DNA of 60,000 bases from Phoronis australis (lineage: Eukaryota > Phoronida > Phoronidae): assembly GCA_002633005.1 (NCBI GenBank), contig NMRA01000193.1, forward strand, positions 68,641 through 128,640. The letters run 5' to 3'. Below, one piece after another: positions 1-12,538 of the stretch. Both the position numbers and the translations under genes were made by a program. The notes below the pieces were generated by a model that was not told where the DNA came from, searched no databases, and worked only from the letters and a program-made list of their open reading frames with translations. Each line of letters starts with the position of its first letter. Position 1 is the stretch's first letter.

Positions 1-3000
1 CTTGCAGCACGGAGTTAATTCTTTTATGGTGTCCCAAGGGCCCATAACCTTCTGAAGCCATTTTGGACCACTTCACAGTCATCTAGTGCTAGCATAAAAT
101 GTGCTCCTATATGGTACACGATAATGGAAATATCACCAGTTGAACAGAGGGGCATAATTGCCCCCCCCCCCACCTATCGTTTCTCAAAACTTAACCCTTC
201 TGACCATATACTTGTCTAGGTGATAGTTTGCCACTAATTACTAGCTTCCAACAAACAGATAGTTTGTAAGGGTCAACTTTAGCAAATCGCCTCAAACAAA
301 AACATCGAAAACGGCATGTTGAGTTTTCCTGACCAAGTCGTATTTGAAAGACTGCTTGTATTTTCTCAACATGTACTGTTATAATAGAAAAGTACGTATG
401 ATTAGCATGTTTGACATTGAGCTACATGTACCACAATTTTCTAGTTTTATCAAAACAAAGGGATTTTCGCAGGTCACTTAAATTATTTATTTTTTCTGTC
501 TGTGGAGTTGGTTGCTTTTTAAGAAGGCCTGCGAAGTCGAGAAGAGTCGACTACGGTAGCACACAAGAGACAAGGAGAGGTTAACAGGCCTTGAATAATT
601 TACCGCGTTTTCAACCGCAGGCATTTTAATACAGTAAATTCATCAGTAATAAACTGCTGCAAGAAATATGGTGTCTGTGACTTGACGTGGTCTTTTTTGC
701 AAGTTTCGATCGTTTTGTTATTGACGTCGATTTAAATATCAAACGCGGTTTATCGGAGATAAGCCGGACACAAACGTAATTCTGAACATGGTTGTTGGCG
801 ATAACGCTAGCAGTAATTTTCTATTTCTTTATGTTCGTGTAGATAGCATGATCACCCCTCTTGAAATGATAGATTGTATTGGAGTGCGAACCATTAGAAG
901 CGATGGGTTCTCTGATAAGTCTGATTGGATTTGTGATAAAGTTATGAAATATCAAAGCCTGAAGCAAGATTTATAATTAACTATTCCATAACTAGAGCGC
1001 ACGTCCCTTTAATGATAACTTAGGGCGACTCTTTGATGGAACAGAGATTGTTTTTGTAGTTTGCCCTGAAACAAAAGCTACAAACTGCCACAGACTCATA
1101 TAGGGGCTGATTTGAGGAAATTTGAGGAGGGGGGGCGGTGACAGTCCGAGTTGTACACGCATAGATGATTTTTAACATTTTGGTGATAGTCACTTACATG
1201 GGTACTGCATTTTGAGAACCAGTTTTCTCTAATGAATAAGAGTCGTCAAACTGGTTCTCAAAATGTGGGATCCCTGTAAGTGACGGTTGACAACATTTTC
1301 TTAAGGAGGTGATGGTCAGTGACCCAGTTTGTCCCCTGGTCATGCTCAACATTAGAAAATGGAATAGTCATTTAAATATATATAAGCTTTAGCCATTGCT
1401 AATTCACTTGCTATAATACTGATGTTATACTATCTCTTCTACATGTTGTCAACTTTCGGAGCATAAAATGACCCGCCGGGTCAATCCAACTAATTTAGCG
1501 TGGTTTCAAGCCATGGCAAACTGTCTTCCCACAGAGGACGGCGACCGTTAAGTCCAATTGTTAAGACTGCATTCCGTGACCATGGGGGGGGGGTGCCTTG
1601 CCCCTCCTATTTCTTCAATGGTTAGCATTATGTAGATCATCTTCACGTTGTTGCAGAACATTGCGTCTTGATTAGCGCTTGAACAATTGAATCGACGCAC
1701 TTAACCTTATCTCGATATAGTAACCGGCAACTCTCAACTATAATCAATAGAACTATTTTCCCCTTGCCTTCTGGATTTTTGCGATAAAGTGGATAAAATA
1801 ATAACTTCTGCTTAGTGTTTTTGGACAGCTTGCTTGATAAGAGAACTTTGAATTGGTTAGAAATAATGTCGCTGCTTGTCTGGCTTCCATCAGCCTTATC
1901 GCCTTAAGTCCCGATACTACTCGCTCTCTTCTGAACTTATCTTTACGCACCAAATGGCGTTTCTTGCTTGATTTTTCAGGTCGAAATGTCTGCAACTAAA
2001 AATTCGATAAAATTCTTGATTAAGGACCGATTTTCACCAGTACAGATACACGGTAGAGTCTGATTCTGATTCAAATCGTGCATATTAGTGTACTCTACAC
2101 CAGTCAACTTCCACCTTGTTTTTTCAAAGTCTAGCTCCGAACTAAAGATCTCGCCTGCCCTTCATTGTGAAAGGTATGAAGTAAAATCATTTAATTTGGA
2201 TTTATTGTAGGATCAAATGGAGGCCCTCCTGTATTTCGGACCAACGCTCGATGTACGTCACTGTCGCAAATGTATTCGACTATATTTTGACGTTGTGGAT
2301 AAAGCACTTGCAAACTTTTAGTCGAGCTTGCCGATGTAGACAGGTTTGCCAAACGCGACAAAACAATTTGGCATTTTTATGCAAAAGTTAAGCAGATTTT
2401 GCTAGTGTAGATTGGTTGCCAAAACTCTCCAAAACTTCAACTTCGTGTTCTCAAAAGAAAGTTTGATAGAGTTTGCTAGTGCGTGTACTCGCCCTTATAG
2501 AGAATTGGCTCAAAACAGCACCATTTTTAGAGTTAGTATGATTAGAAGGGACCCATTTTTGAGAACGTTTGTGAAAAAATCCGACTCTTACGTAGTTTTT
2601 TTCTCATGTCATAATGATTAGCTGAGGATACAAACCCTTCAGAATGCTTTTTATTCAATGGAAATTCATGCAACATGACTTTTGATCGTAGAGCAATAGT
2701 ATTAAAAGGTTATGAAATCCTGATGTGAAGTTTTGTTACAAAAATAAACACTTAACCCACAACCCATCCTTCTAAGCGTTTTATCCCGTACATGTCTTCC
2801 ATGTACGTACTCCCTGGGGCTACCCTCAACTTGGTATCATCAATGGATCAGCCTCTTTGCTTATGGGGTTCATTCTGAATACAGAATTAACGGAAATTAA
2901 TTGAAATTCCGCATATTTCTCTATCACTCCTCGGTTGCGATGAAAAGATAAGCACTTGAAATTACTTTTGTACAGCAAGATTATTGATAATATTCTAACT

Positions 3001-6000
3001 CTTGGCTTAACACAAAGCCATAAATTTTATGGTCTTCTTTAGAACATTGTCTTATCTGTTCATGTAATTTCCAGAAGGGCGATAGCGGGTTATCTTTTAG
3101 ATAAATGAAGCGAGCACTCCCAGTTATTCTGAAGTACTGCGCATACAGAATGAACCGTCTTCTATTCATTTATGTGTGAAACATGTATTTTGCACGCGGG
3201 TTTAAGCGGCATTGTCTGACACTCTGAACAGCCGTGGTTGAGAGCGCTTCAATGCGAACGCTGTTAACCAAATTTTGGTATTTTTCTAATGTCCTACGTA
3301 ACCTTAACTATCCAATGCTGTTACCAGTGTGCGAGAGAGCAATACAAGATTTCGTAAGAATACGTGCCCGTTCAGAAGACAAATGTGTGATTGTTTGGCG
3401 TTGCTTTGCACGTGTGGTCGACCTACCAAATTTGTGGTAAAGACTAACTCCTGTCATCATTTTGATACTCTGGTTCCTGCGGTAAAGTAGATTCTACTTC
3501 TTTCGCTGGAGCTAGCGAACCCTTTCAACATAAAGCACTGTTTTTATCATTTTCATAAATAATTTTAAAGAGTTATGGAGAGGCATAGCTGAGGGATCAC
3601 AAAAATTGTATTTAATAAGTAATACCGTATTGCTGTCAATGTTCTAACTACGCTATCGATAATTTCGTATAATGATGTTGTCAAACATGCAGGTGACACA
3701 ATATTGTACGATTGTCAAACATAGTCGCCTAGTGTACTCCATCAAAAATAAACCCGTGTCAGTAACACTGTCCAGCTGGAATCGAGTCTGTGGCTACCCT
3801 CAGTAACTACAACAGGGTATGTTGTAGAGCAAACTTTCGCTTTAATATTTCAATAGTTCGAAAGTGAATATTATTGAAATTTGCTTCTTTTTAAATGCCC
3901 AGCATGTTAATAACTAAAGCTTTTGAGACACATTTTCCAGTTGAATGGAAATTTCGATTCTTTCATGATTCATGTCTATCGGAGCTGATGGGGCATTATG
4001 ACAAGCATCTTTCCCCCGGAAATAGCGGTTAGTGGCGAACAATATGACGACGAACTTGGCGAAATACAAGCCAATAGAAGATTATTCAAGTTGAACATTT
4101 CTGTTTTGACCCGGATTTATTATCATTTTGCTTGTATTATTTTCATTCATTGCCCTGGGTATCTACTGGTCTTTTAGTTAGTTCATGCACGTATTATTAT
4201 CGAGAAGTGACCGTTCAAAAATAAAAGATGCTATAAATCCATCTTCTGTTAAAAACAACGTTGAATTACTCTCTGGGCTTGAAAAGAACTGAAAATTCCT
4301 TGCCCTGGCGCGTTCTGTAAACCCAAGACACTTTTCTCGAGAGAAACTTGCTCTACGGAACGTGACCCAAAGTTGCGTTCTGTTGATCCAAGACACTCCG
4401 CGCGAAACTGTTGTGTCGAGAAGTTTCCAGGCCTTATGGAGCGTTACAGTTGTGAATTCTATCCCATAATTCAACATTTCAACCTCAATGATCAATCTCT
4501 GCAGTGGCCGTCATTTCACAAGGGTACGTTAGTAAGTGGTGCTTTCCGCAGACCGTACGCAAGAGACTCGCGAAAACCCGAGATTACTCAAGTTTTCGTG
4601 TGATATCCCCATGCACTATAGGTAAAGCACGTGATCACATAAGTTTCTCTGTTTTCTCGCGATTGTCGTGGGTCCTGCGAAGTCACCCAAGTTCCCAAAA
4701 ATGGAACTTGCGAAACGCTCTCGTGATTGTGATCGGTATTGTGTGATCTTGTTTTGATGAGATTCTTGTCGTTTCTGTGGAACGCACCCCATATATTATT
4801 TCTCATCTAATAGTAAGGAACAAGTTGAGAAAGGTTTTAAAAGTTTTTCAACTTAAGTGATCTAGAAATTTAATTTTTGAAGGCGGATTTATAGACCCTT
4901 TAAACGTCTGATATGTTTGGCAATTCCCCACGCGGTTTATTATCAGCGAATTCCCACAGCTATTTTGTTGTCATTCCATATCGGGTTTGTGAATTTTATC
5001 TCTGCACGTAAAAATTAGTCTAAACAAGCTAAATTCGTTGGAAAATAAACTGATAACATTTATGACAACTCAGATAGTACGCGTCTCATGTTCTTATCGA
5101 AGTGGTCTATTTTGGCAGTAGCCGCAGGAAACTCACATATTATTCGACACTGATATAAAGCTGTTGAAAATAATCTATTCAGTAAATATCGCATTTCTCT
5201 GACCCTTTGGTGAGAATGCAAAAGTTGGGTCACCTATCAAGGCAATCTTGAATCAGCGTCACCTACAGGATGTTACGGGCTGGACAATCCGCTGGCGAAG
5301 TTGTATTATTCATGGTCACGCGAAAAGAAGATAAGGCTAGTGGTTCTGGGATTTTCAGTGGAGGCTCGTTTCGTACTAGGAAATCGTTTATTGAGTGCTA
5401 TTAAACTCCCCGAACCCCACTGCGCTCCCAGTGCACAAGACAATGACAATGACAACCCACGTTCTCTTTGTTATTTGGACACACCGTAGGTTAATTTGAA
5501 TTTGAGTATTTCTTATTTAGCTGCAACCAAACACTGCTGCCAATACGCACCAGAATGCACTGAGAATAAAACTCGTTTTGGCCTCATGACATTATGATAA
5601 ACATTTGTTTCAAAGTTTGTTTGAAACTTCTTGCTGAGTTGCACCAAGATCTTGCGCTAAATTGTGGCACTGAATCGTTTTGCCGATAGCTTCTGACATC
5701 TGATAACAAATCACGTGAAGGTCTCTTGTGAAAGTCAGTTTATTTATAAAGCACGCTTTATCGGCCGTGCCCATCTGGGTGTGTTATCTTGAGCGCATGT
5801 TTTGACTCAGTAACGCGAGAGTTTCAATCGAGCAAGGACTCAGTAAAGCTGATAACAATCTAGACACAAAAGCTCAAATTTCAAGAAATAAAGTTTGCAA
5901 TCTGTGTACGCGACCTGCAATGCTGTCGTGAAATCTTACCAATCGATTTGCCGTCGACTAGGTTCCGTTTCCAAATTCTGAGACAGCTCAGAGAATAGCT

Positions 6001-8161
6001 TTACCACTGACTGTTATTCAAGAGGGGTTGAATTGTGGTGGGGCCCAAAAGAAAACTAATGTGTTTAAAGAACAAGTGAGGCCAGAAAACGAGTAAAAGC
6101 ATTTTAATCAAATGCTCACTAGTGCAACTAAGATTCTAACGTGGGATTGTATGGTGCACGCTTTAATTTTCGGAATGCAGAACGAGACCTGTTTGACACG
6201 CTGGCGGCGATTTTATCGCCGCGCCATATTACGTAAAAGCAAGGGAAATGCCTTCGAAAGACTCCAACAACTCAGGGTCGAGTTTAACTAGACGACGCGA
6301 TGAAGATAGTAACTTAAACTTTCAATTAGGATCAAGAATATGAAATATAGTATTGCACTCTCTCGCGGAGAGTCCCTTATCGAAAATCTGTCGCGGATGA
6401 GTAATTTTCAGTAAGACCAATATTTCTTGTGTGTAAATTAGACATTGTCTGAAAATCCAAAGAGTATTGTTACTTATGACGAAATTATAATGTCCATGAT
6501 TATTTTGTTGCGAGTGGTGACATTTGCTTTATTGCGGCTTTGGTATAAAAGCATTCTTCTGTACACGATGTTGGTCGCCGGCGGTCGTTTCTGAAAGGAT
6601 GAGGTCATTATAACTAGCGATTTGAGATAGCAGAGATGACACTGTATAGATAAGATCGACAGTTGGGTCTCTAGCCAGCCATAACGATTAGATATGTATA
6701 GGCGAGGAAGCGTTATCTTATCAAACAAAGCTTTGCTGAAAAATAACCGGCGCTCTGGACAAGTAAAGCATGGCGCCTGATCTATAATTGGCGCTGTTGG
6801 AGTTGTTGAAACACGCTGGAGTGTAGATCGTATTTGAATCGTATTTAGTTTCATTAAATCGATAAATATTTCTGTTTTTCACGTTTTATGGTGACATGAA
6901 GAGGCCGCGTACTAGCGTCATCTATTGGGTGCTCGTTTCATCGCAAGCGAAAAATGCTAACCATTCCCGCTCACAAGACGAGAACAGTCTTTTACTTTTG
7001 CTGTTCGTGACTTACTATCTTGATCACAGCATGGAGTCCCTTGGTATGTTCGAGTCACGCGGATTCCTTGCCAATGCTTCACAGATTGAGCCAAAGACGC
7101 TATTATATGTAAATTCCGTATCCTGGAACAAACTATTAATATGGAAAAACCTAATTATATATGTATTCCACCTCTCATCACGGGTCATTCATCAGTCGGC
7201 CAGCAATTCCTGCTTACAGTGAGGTCCACGCAATGGGCGAACTTACACACGGTTTTAGACTGAACCACTCCCAGACAGTATTGGATAAAATAAACTCTCG
7301 GCTGACGTCACTGCTATCGATTTTCTCATTTTACGATACCTTCGTTTGTCAAACTTCATTTCTGACAAACGATTTTTTTCTGTTGAATTTCTCTTTCGAA
7401 AATATTCACAAAAGCACTAAAACTGCTGTTTACAGGCACAGCGTGGCATGCTTTCGCTGTCTCCCTCGTGTCACGTGACGTCAGACATTTCATAATCTTT
7501 ATCGCTCCCATCCATCTGACAAGACATATGGAATTCTTTGCCGACGATAAGGGTTATCACATACACGGGCTTCATAAACAATTTGTCTTATCTGCAAAAT
7601 TTTGCTTGCCTGCGTGCTTAAACTCCAGTTATCAGTTGTCGATAAATAGGCGATAGTGGTCCAACAAAATGCCACGTCCGTCCTTTCTGAATTTAACAGA
7701 TGGTTTGTACTTGATTGCCATCGGGCTTTTACCCGTACCCTTAAAGTGTCGTTTAATCAGTTAGAGCCATATCCCTAGGACATTGTGCAGCAAGCATGCC
7801 ATGGGCTTCCATTCGATGACTTGGCATAAACATTTCAGAACTTCACTAATTTATAAAAGTTTGTAGGGAAATGAATAACTAAAGGACTTGTAAGAGACAT
7901 TCCTTTGTACCCTTGGATTCTGGAGCGAGTTTTCTAGCTGCACAATGAGATCATCCTGTAAGCAATCATGTCAATGAATGATGCAGGCTAATCTATAGTA
8001 TATTGACTTTTATGACTGGTTTGCGTGTATGCAAATTAGTCGACAATGCAAACGTTGGTACGCGAGCAGTTCAGCGTTGAGAACCGTCAAGTATGTGCGC
8101 GAGTCATTGGTATGTCGGGTTTGCATAAAACCTCTTGCAATTCTTTATTGTTGTTTTAAAG
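1..8161. other. Upstream or intronic DNA with no recognised gene
   Basis: No reading frame in this stretch resembles a known protein. The first recognised FOG exon (8162) begins inside a codon, so at least one more coding exon must lie upstream. I looked for the short basic N-terminus typical of FOG proteins (MSRRKQ-like) and did not find it, so the start is either further left or hidden in a short exon I missed. The visible structure is one fold-back repeat near 1189-1284 and a few C or G homopolymers. Whether this is intron or 5' flank cannot be decided from sequence alone. Confidence 0.5.
1189..1284. repeat. Fold-back repeat with about 38-bp arms
   Basis: The left arm starts GTCACTTACATGGGTA and continues with TTTTGAGAACCAGTTT. 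The right arm is its imperfect reverse complement, AAACTGGTTCTCAAAA then CCCTGTAAGTGAC. About 20 bp separate the arms. A diverged relative of the left arm occurs near 45503, so this is a dispersed MITE-like element and not a local hairpin. Confidence 0.75.
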
Positions 8162-8343
8162 GGAAATCCGAAGACGAGGACCTTCACCTTCCGCCAGGAA
8201 TTCTGCAGTCGGGTGGAGGTAAAGACAGCGAAGACCCTGCTATCCGCTCTGTTATAGCGCTCCCCCGAGGAAGCAGTTTTGGTCCATTTAAAGGCCATGT
8301 CATTGACGACATTGGAGAGAGGGATAGCGAAAATGTTATTCAG
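8162..8343 (+). CDS. zfpm: FOG/ZFPM-like protein, exon with start of PR domain
   Basis: This exon encodes residues 1-60 of the visible model. It starts after the acceptor TTTTAAAG with two bases of a split codon and ends in phase 0 at CAG|GTACCT. An acidic stretch is followed by IALPRGSSFGPFKG, the hallmark opening of a PR (SET-related) domain, at the same place as PVGTTWGPFPG in vertebrate FOG-2. FOG proteins are nuclear cofactors that bind GATA factors through zinc fingers and mostly repress their targets. The reading frame extends left of the acceptor, but that part does not look like FOG. The true N-terminus is not in the recognised sequence. ZFPM family membership is strong; orthology to ZFPM1 versus ZFPM2 is not decidable, because an invertebrate would be expected to have a single pre-duplication gene. 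Confidence 0.85.
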
Positions 8344-9062
8344 GTACCTACATTTAACTTTATCTGACTTTTGAGTAGAGTAAAATCAAAGACAGATGAA
8401 AGGAGGTCAAGGACACGCATTTGCCAAATTTTTGATTCTCAGTTGACATTAGTTGAAGTTTTAGTTGTTGAGATACAGCTTTGGTGGAACATAATGTGCT
8501 CATAGGCGGATTTAGGAAAGTACAGNCCCCCCCCCCCTGAAATTCTCCCATATTCCATTTGGCAGTTTGGGATGCGAATTGCTGACTAGCACTGACATGC
8601 GCGAACACAGCCTAGGGGGCTCGGGGGCGAATGCAAAATGCATAGATCTTGAACAAACCCCGTTTGTTTTTGTTTTAGTAATAAGGTTCACAAACCCAAA
8701 AATTCGAGACCCCCTACATCCCTACATTTTAGGTTGGGCTCGGGCATGAGGCGAAATTCTTGTTATTCCTGTGCCCTGCCCCCCTAACTCAAAATCCTGG
8801 ATCCTCCCCTGATATTGGCGCCGACATGCCGGTTTTAAGGATATCACGAAGGTTTTATTCCTTGGGAATTATGGTCGGGTGCCCCAAGCGACATCCTATA
8901 TCCGCTAGTGAATGCAAAGTAAGTAAAAAACAGTAAGCCTGTATTGATCAACTTAAAGTTCTCAGCTAGACATGTAATCTTATTAAGATTTAAATAGAAA
9001 CCGAATAGTTCTGAGCTTCTTTATCTCATGTCAAATCTTTTTAATTCTTGCTCGTGCTTCAG
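8344..9062 (+). other. zfpm intron containing an hAT-like MITE
   Basis: The intron is bounded by GTACCT and TGCTTCAG. Besides the element at 8501-8812 it holds nothing I can name. A single ambiguous base at 8526 lies at the start of a C homopolymer, so it is probably a sequencing problem. Confidence 0.8.
8501..8812. mobile_element. hAT-like non-autonomous element (copy 1)
   Basis: The left end reads CATAGGCGGATTTAGG and the right end is the reverse complement of ATCAGGGGAGGATCCAGG. This is the imperfect terminal inverted repeat common on hAT-type MITEs in invertebrates. Internal landmarks (a C-rich tract, AATTCTCCCA, CCATTTGGCAG, GATGCGAATTGCTGAC) recur in reverse orientation at 9261-9428. 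No transposase is encoded. Target-site duplications were not clear to me. Confidence 0.7.
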
Positions 9063-9180
9063 CTGAACCGTTTGGACGGCACCAAAGTTTGGTTGAAGCT
9101 GGAAGCTGAGGAAGGCAATTGGCTCAAGCACGTGGTGACCTCAAGTGACGGAAACCACAATATCAGAGTTTCAATTCAAG
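9063..9180 (+). CDS. zfpm: FOG/ZFPM-like protein, exon with middle of PR domain
   Basis: This exon encodes residues 61-99 plus the first base of codon 100. The acceptor is GTGCTTCAG|CTG and the donor is CAAG|GTATGG, so the exon enters in phase 0 and leaves in phase 1, matching both neighbours. The product contains KLEAEEGNWLKHVVTSSD. The NW(L/M)xxV pattern is a core strand of PR domains and corresponds to the WLLDVTW region of vertebrate FOG-2. The exon is short and is flanked on both sides by copies of the same hAT-like element in opposite orientation (8501-8812 and 9261-9428). Confidence 0.85.
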
Positions 9181-10758
9181 GTATGGCCGCTGTAGTGGTT
9201 GATGTAGTTTTAGCAAATGTCGTGCAGTGGACGTCGCACACTCTAGCAAAACTAGACTATACAGGGGTGGATCCAGGATTTTGAGTTGGGGGTGGGGGGG
9301 GCAGGGCAGAGTATTAGCTAAGATTTTGCCCGTCAGCCATTCGCATCCGCGAGCTGCCAAATGGAATCTGGGAGAATTTTAGGGAGGGGGGAGCATGGCC
9401 CTCTTGGCCCCCTCTAAATCCGCCAATGCTATATGTTGCAATAAAGAAAACCAGTAAAGAACGCGTGGGAAGAAATTCCACTGTCACCTATTCTTCCCAC
9501 CCGGTCGTCACTTCTTGTATTTACACAATCACAAGAACACGATATCACCAATCCACCGATATTACAAACCCAAACTACTACCCAGACGACACCAGAATAT
9601 ACTCCTGAACAGAATACCCACTGGAGACTATACTTTAGAAGGGAAATATCCACCCGAGGTGATACCTGACGGGGTAAAATATCCACCTCAGTATCGGATA
9701 TTAAGAGGGGTTTACACCCCCTGTGGGCACGTCCTCTTACGGTACAGCCCGGAACCGAGATGTGCATTTAGAAATTTTAAATCTTACACGTTTAGGCACT
9801 TCATCTTTTCTTTTCATTGCAGAAACTAAAACGTTTTCGCACAATTTACAATTTAACCCAAACCAAGTCAAAGTGACGCTAGTGCGCTGTGAAGATGTTT
9901 TGTGGCAGCCCATAAAAGATTTTTTACAAAGGCTGTTTGTTTAAACTGGTCGTATCACTCTTTGGCGAGGTTTGCTTCGATCTCGGAATACTAGAATAAT
10001 AAGCTCGGTTACGTAGAATACAAAAAACGGCTGATTGGATTTTTTGTTTGATAATTATTCTAGGTAACATTCTTTTATAACAGCCATCGTTATTCATAGG
10101 CATGAGTAAAGTGCGTTTTGACATTTTTAACGGCAAATAGTAGTTATGTGGATAGGGTGCATCAAAACAACCAAGGTAGAGTCTAATCAAGTATTGAGTC
10201 TAATTATTTATTTATTATGGTTATAAGATAGTTAAGAGTAATGCGAGTATTTCAAAAGGTACCAAGCTGTGTTCATATTTTTAAAATATGTATAAATATT
10301 ACTTTCGTTTAGCCATGTTCTTTTGACCGTCCCTGTATTTGACAACCGGTAGTTGCACATTAGAGATAAACGTTTCGTGTTAATCTTGTTTTAAAAGTAG
10401 TGTAAATGACTACGAGAGGACAACCGGCAGTGAGTTGAATTTTCATTGTAATAATTGTATGTCGCATTCTCTAGTATTTTCCATTATTTATATATGTGTC
10501 AGTGTTGACTACCTGACTTTGGTGGCATGCATCTAGCAATTACACGCTCTACCCAAGCCAACAATAGCATGTTGTATATTGGAAGTGTCACCGTATGTAT
10601 GGACATAAATGACGCCTCCAACGATTACCAGGGTCATGGTTACAGTGCACCCGCTACTTGTCATCATCCTTAATCACCAACAATGAACCCTTATACGAAG
10701 GGAAATCGTCATTTTAGCATAATTTCCTTTTTTTTTTCTTTTATCCTGTGGCAAACAG
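9181..10758 (+). other. zfpm intron
   Basis: The intron runs from GTATGG to a pyrimidine-rich tract and CAAACAG. It contains the inverted hAT-like copy at 9261-9428. Open frames around 9430-9830 have no recognisable similarity and no splice phase that would fit the gene, so I treat them as chance. Confidence 0.75.
9261..9428. mobile_element. hAT-like non-autonomous element (copy 2, inverted, shorter)
   Basis: The left end is ACAGGGGTGGATCCAGG and the right end is CCCTCTAAATCCGCCAATG, the reverse complement of the left end of copy 1 at 8501. The interior carries the reverse complement of the same landmarks (CTGCCAAATGG, GGGAGAATTTTAGG). It is about half the length of copy 1, consistent with internal deletion. 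Confidence 0.7.
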
Positions 10759-10992
10759 GTGTAAATATATGGGTTGAAGTCACTGACGGCATCGGAGATT
10801 CGCAAAAGCTAGTGGCAGTGTTTTGGAATTCTTCGGACGAGCGAGAAGAAAATTCACTCACAGACACTGACACTAGGGAACAGGACACGCATAGCTCTCC
10901 TCTCGCCTCTCCCCCGTCTTTGGACGAAGCAAAGGGAAGCATTGTCGCTCCCCCAACGTCGGCGATTTCACACGGAACAAAACAGCTTCATC
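10759..10992 (+). CDS. zfpm: FOG/ZFPM-like protein, exon with end of PR domain and Ser/Thr-rich linker
   Basis: This exon encodes residues 100-178 in part. The acceptor lies after CAAACAG and the donor is CATC|GTAAGT; it enters and leaves in phase 1. The first third (VNIWVEVTDGIGDSQKLVAVFW) completes the PR domain: LVAVFW aligns with ELIAFVV of vertebrate FOG-2. The rest is an acidic, Ser/Thr/Pro-rich linker before the first zinc finger. The catalytic methyltransferase motifs of true SET enzymes are not apparent, as expected for the PR-like domain of FOG, so a binding role is more likely than an enzymatic one (inference). Confidence 0.85.
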
Positions 10993-11675
10993 GTAAGTTG
11001 CACTTCACATAATTGACTGGAGTAACGCCCACACACAATAAAACATTGTGATGATTTTAGTTTCAATATTTGAGCACTAAAGAGTTAAACGTAGAGGCCT
11101 TTTTTGCTTTTTCAAAGGTAATACCAATATTTTAAAAAGTGCTCCGTATTTTCCATTACTTTCTTTCGACAGTTGCAACGCCACAGTGCCGGGACTGGTC
11201 GGTCGGATTTAAGCACAGCAAACGCATCCCAACACTCTTCAACGTTGTCTATAACCATCTAACATTTTTGCTTTCAAAATCTGCTCTGTCCAATATTGTT
11301 TGTAGCGGTCATTGCATACAATACCAATGTTTGTACCGTATTCTTGTACTGGCGCGAGACTGGGCAAAAAGGCTACTTCACGTATCTTTGGACTTGCCTA
11401 CGTTTGAATGACTAAACGATAGGACATTCGTCTTATGCTTTAGAATAATTGGTAGGACCGTCCGAGTAACCAGAATCGTCACCCTGAATAACACATCCTC
11501 TGAAGTGGGATTTAATACTAAAAACAAGTTTCAATTCATGAAATGGGCCGCTTTAGACCCATGTGTATCCCGGCCAAGTGTGAAGGCGGAGTATTCTAAT
11601 ATTTTGCAAATGTTTTTCAGCAAAATCGATCTTAAAGAAGGAAAAACCAATGCTACATTTCCTTTCTGTTTACAG
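10993..11675 (+). other. zfpm intron
   Basis: The intron is bounded by GTAAGT and CTGTTTACAG. It contains a 90-codon frame at 11139-11411 that shows no similarity I recognise. The flanking exons already join in frame, so no extra exon is needed here. Confidence 0.8.
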
Positions 11676-11795
11676 CCTTGATATACGGATGCCAATTCTG
11701 TGGTGTGCGGTTCAGTAACAGTGATACACTAGAGGCCCACCAGACCTATTATTGCGCAGGCGCTAAGTCGATATTGTCCGAAAAAGAATCAGAAG
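11676..11795 (+). CDS. zfpm: FOG/ZFPM-like protein, exon with first CCHC zinc finger
   Basis: This exon encodes residues 178-218 in part, entering and leaving in phase 1 (acceptor TTTACAG|CC, donor GAAG|GTGAG). It carries one finger, cysteines at 11690 and 11699 to the last cysteine at 11753-11755, with spacing C-x2-C-x12-H-x5-C ending HQTYYC. That is the FOG-type CCHC finger and aligns with CKSCGIWY...HLMYYC of FOG-2, the N-terminal finger that contacts the GATA N-finger in vertebrates. The conserved aromatic pair before the last cysteine is present. GATA binding is inferred from the family. Confidence 0.9.
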
Positions 11796-12538
11796 GTGAG
11801 AAACGTTCCAATTCTCTGGCATATGCTCTAACCTGGTAACGGAGACCGAGTTAGAGACATTTTAATGTTGAGGGTCACTTCACGTCTGTTTTTTTCTGTA
11901 TGAAAAGCATGCTGCAGGACCACCAACTTGTGAGGTGTAATTCATACTTTTATTTAATGTGTCATTTGGCACAGTATGGGAAAACAATAATGGCTGAATG
12001 GCGTCTGCCAGCTTGCAGTATAAAAACGCCAAACGTTTCGGCTTACATAATTCAGATTTCAATTTTGAACCGTATATGTGTGCAAAGTCGTTTCAAAACG
12101 AAATCTCCATTTGGTTGCTGGTCTACAACGAGGCAACACTGTCATACAACATTGTGTTTGGAGGAAACAGTTTATTTTTATTGCAGATAAAAGGCATCTT
12201 CATCACTGTAGGATCTTGGATGTTGCGACGGAGCGGCGACCACAATTTCTAAGGAAAAAACGTCACGATAGCCCTAAAAACGGCACGCCGGTGCCCTTTT
12301 TGTGGTCAAGGCCGAGGAGACGAGCTCCCATCTAAAATCTGCCTGTGATTCATCACATTTCATTGCACAACATTATTTAATGCATCCTCGTCTTGAAAAG
12401 TCGCGAACATTGTCTTGACGTTTTCATTCTTAATGAAAACTATATGTTCCCGCCGGATCAATGATTAATTCACCTAACGATGCCCATATAAATAAGTGAG
12501 CAAAAACGATACGTCATGTACTCTTTCCTTACATTTAG
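11796..12538 (+). other. zfpm intron
   Basis: The intron runs from GTGAG to CTTACATTTAG. The exons on either side join in frame (GAA G|GT GAT). Inside lies a stretch after TTATTTTTATTGCAG (12187 onward) with a CxxC pair in one frame. It cannot be spliced in without a premature stop, so it is noted but not annotated as coding. Confidence 0.8.

Noticed and set aside
738-7650. Cluster of GATA motifs upstream of the FOG exons as an autoregulatory region
   Set aside because: GATAA-type words are expected every few hundred bases in DNA of this composition; the count I see is not clearly above chance.
9515-9829. 104-codon frame with PxEVIPDGVKYPPQY-like repeats
   Set aside because: It lies within a zfpm intron, overlaps a frame on the other strand and has no recognisable similarity.
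12187-12336. Possible extra zfpm exon after TTATTTTTATTGCAG, with a CxxC pair (RCPFCGQG)
   Set aside because: The acceptor is good, but in the frame required by the previous exon the sequence reaches a stop, and the CxxC lies in a different frame. Exons 11676-11795 and 12539-15267 join directly in frame.
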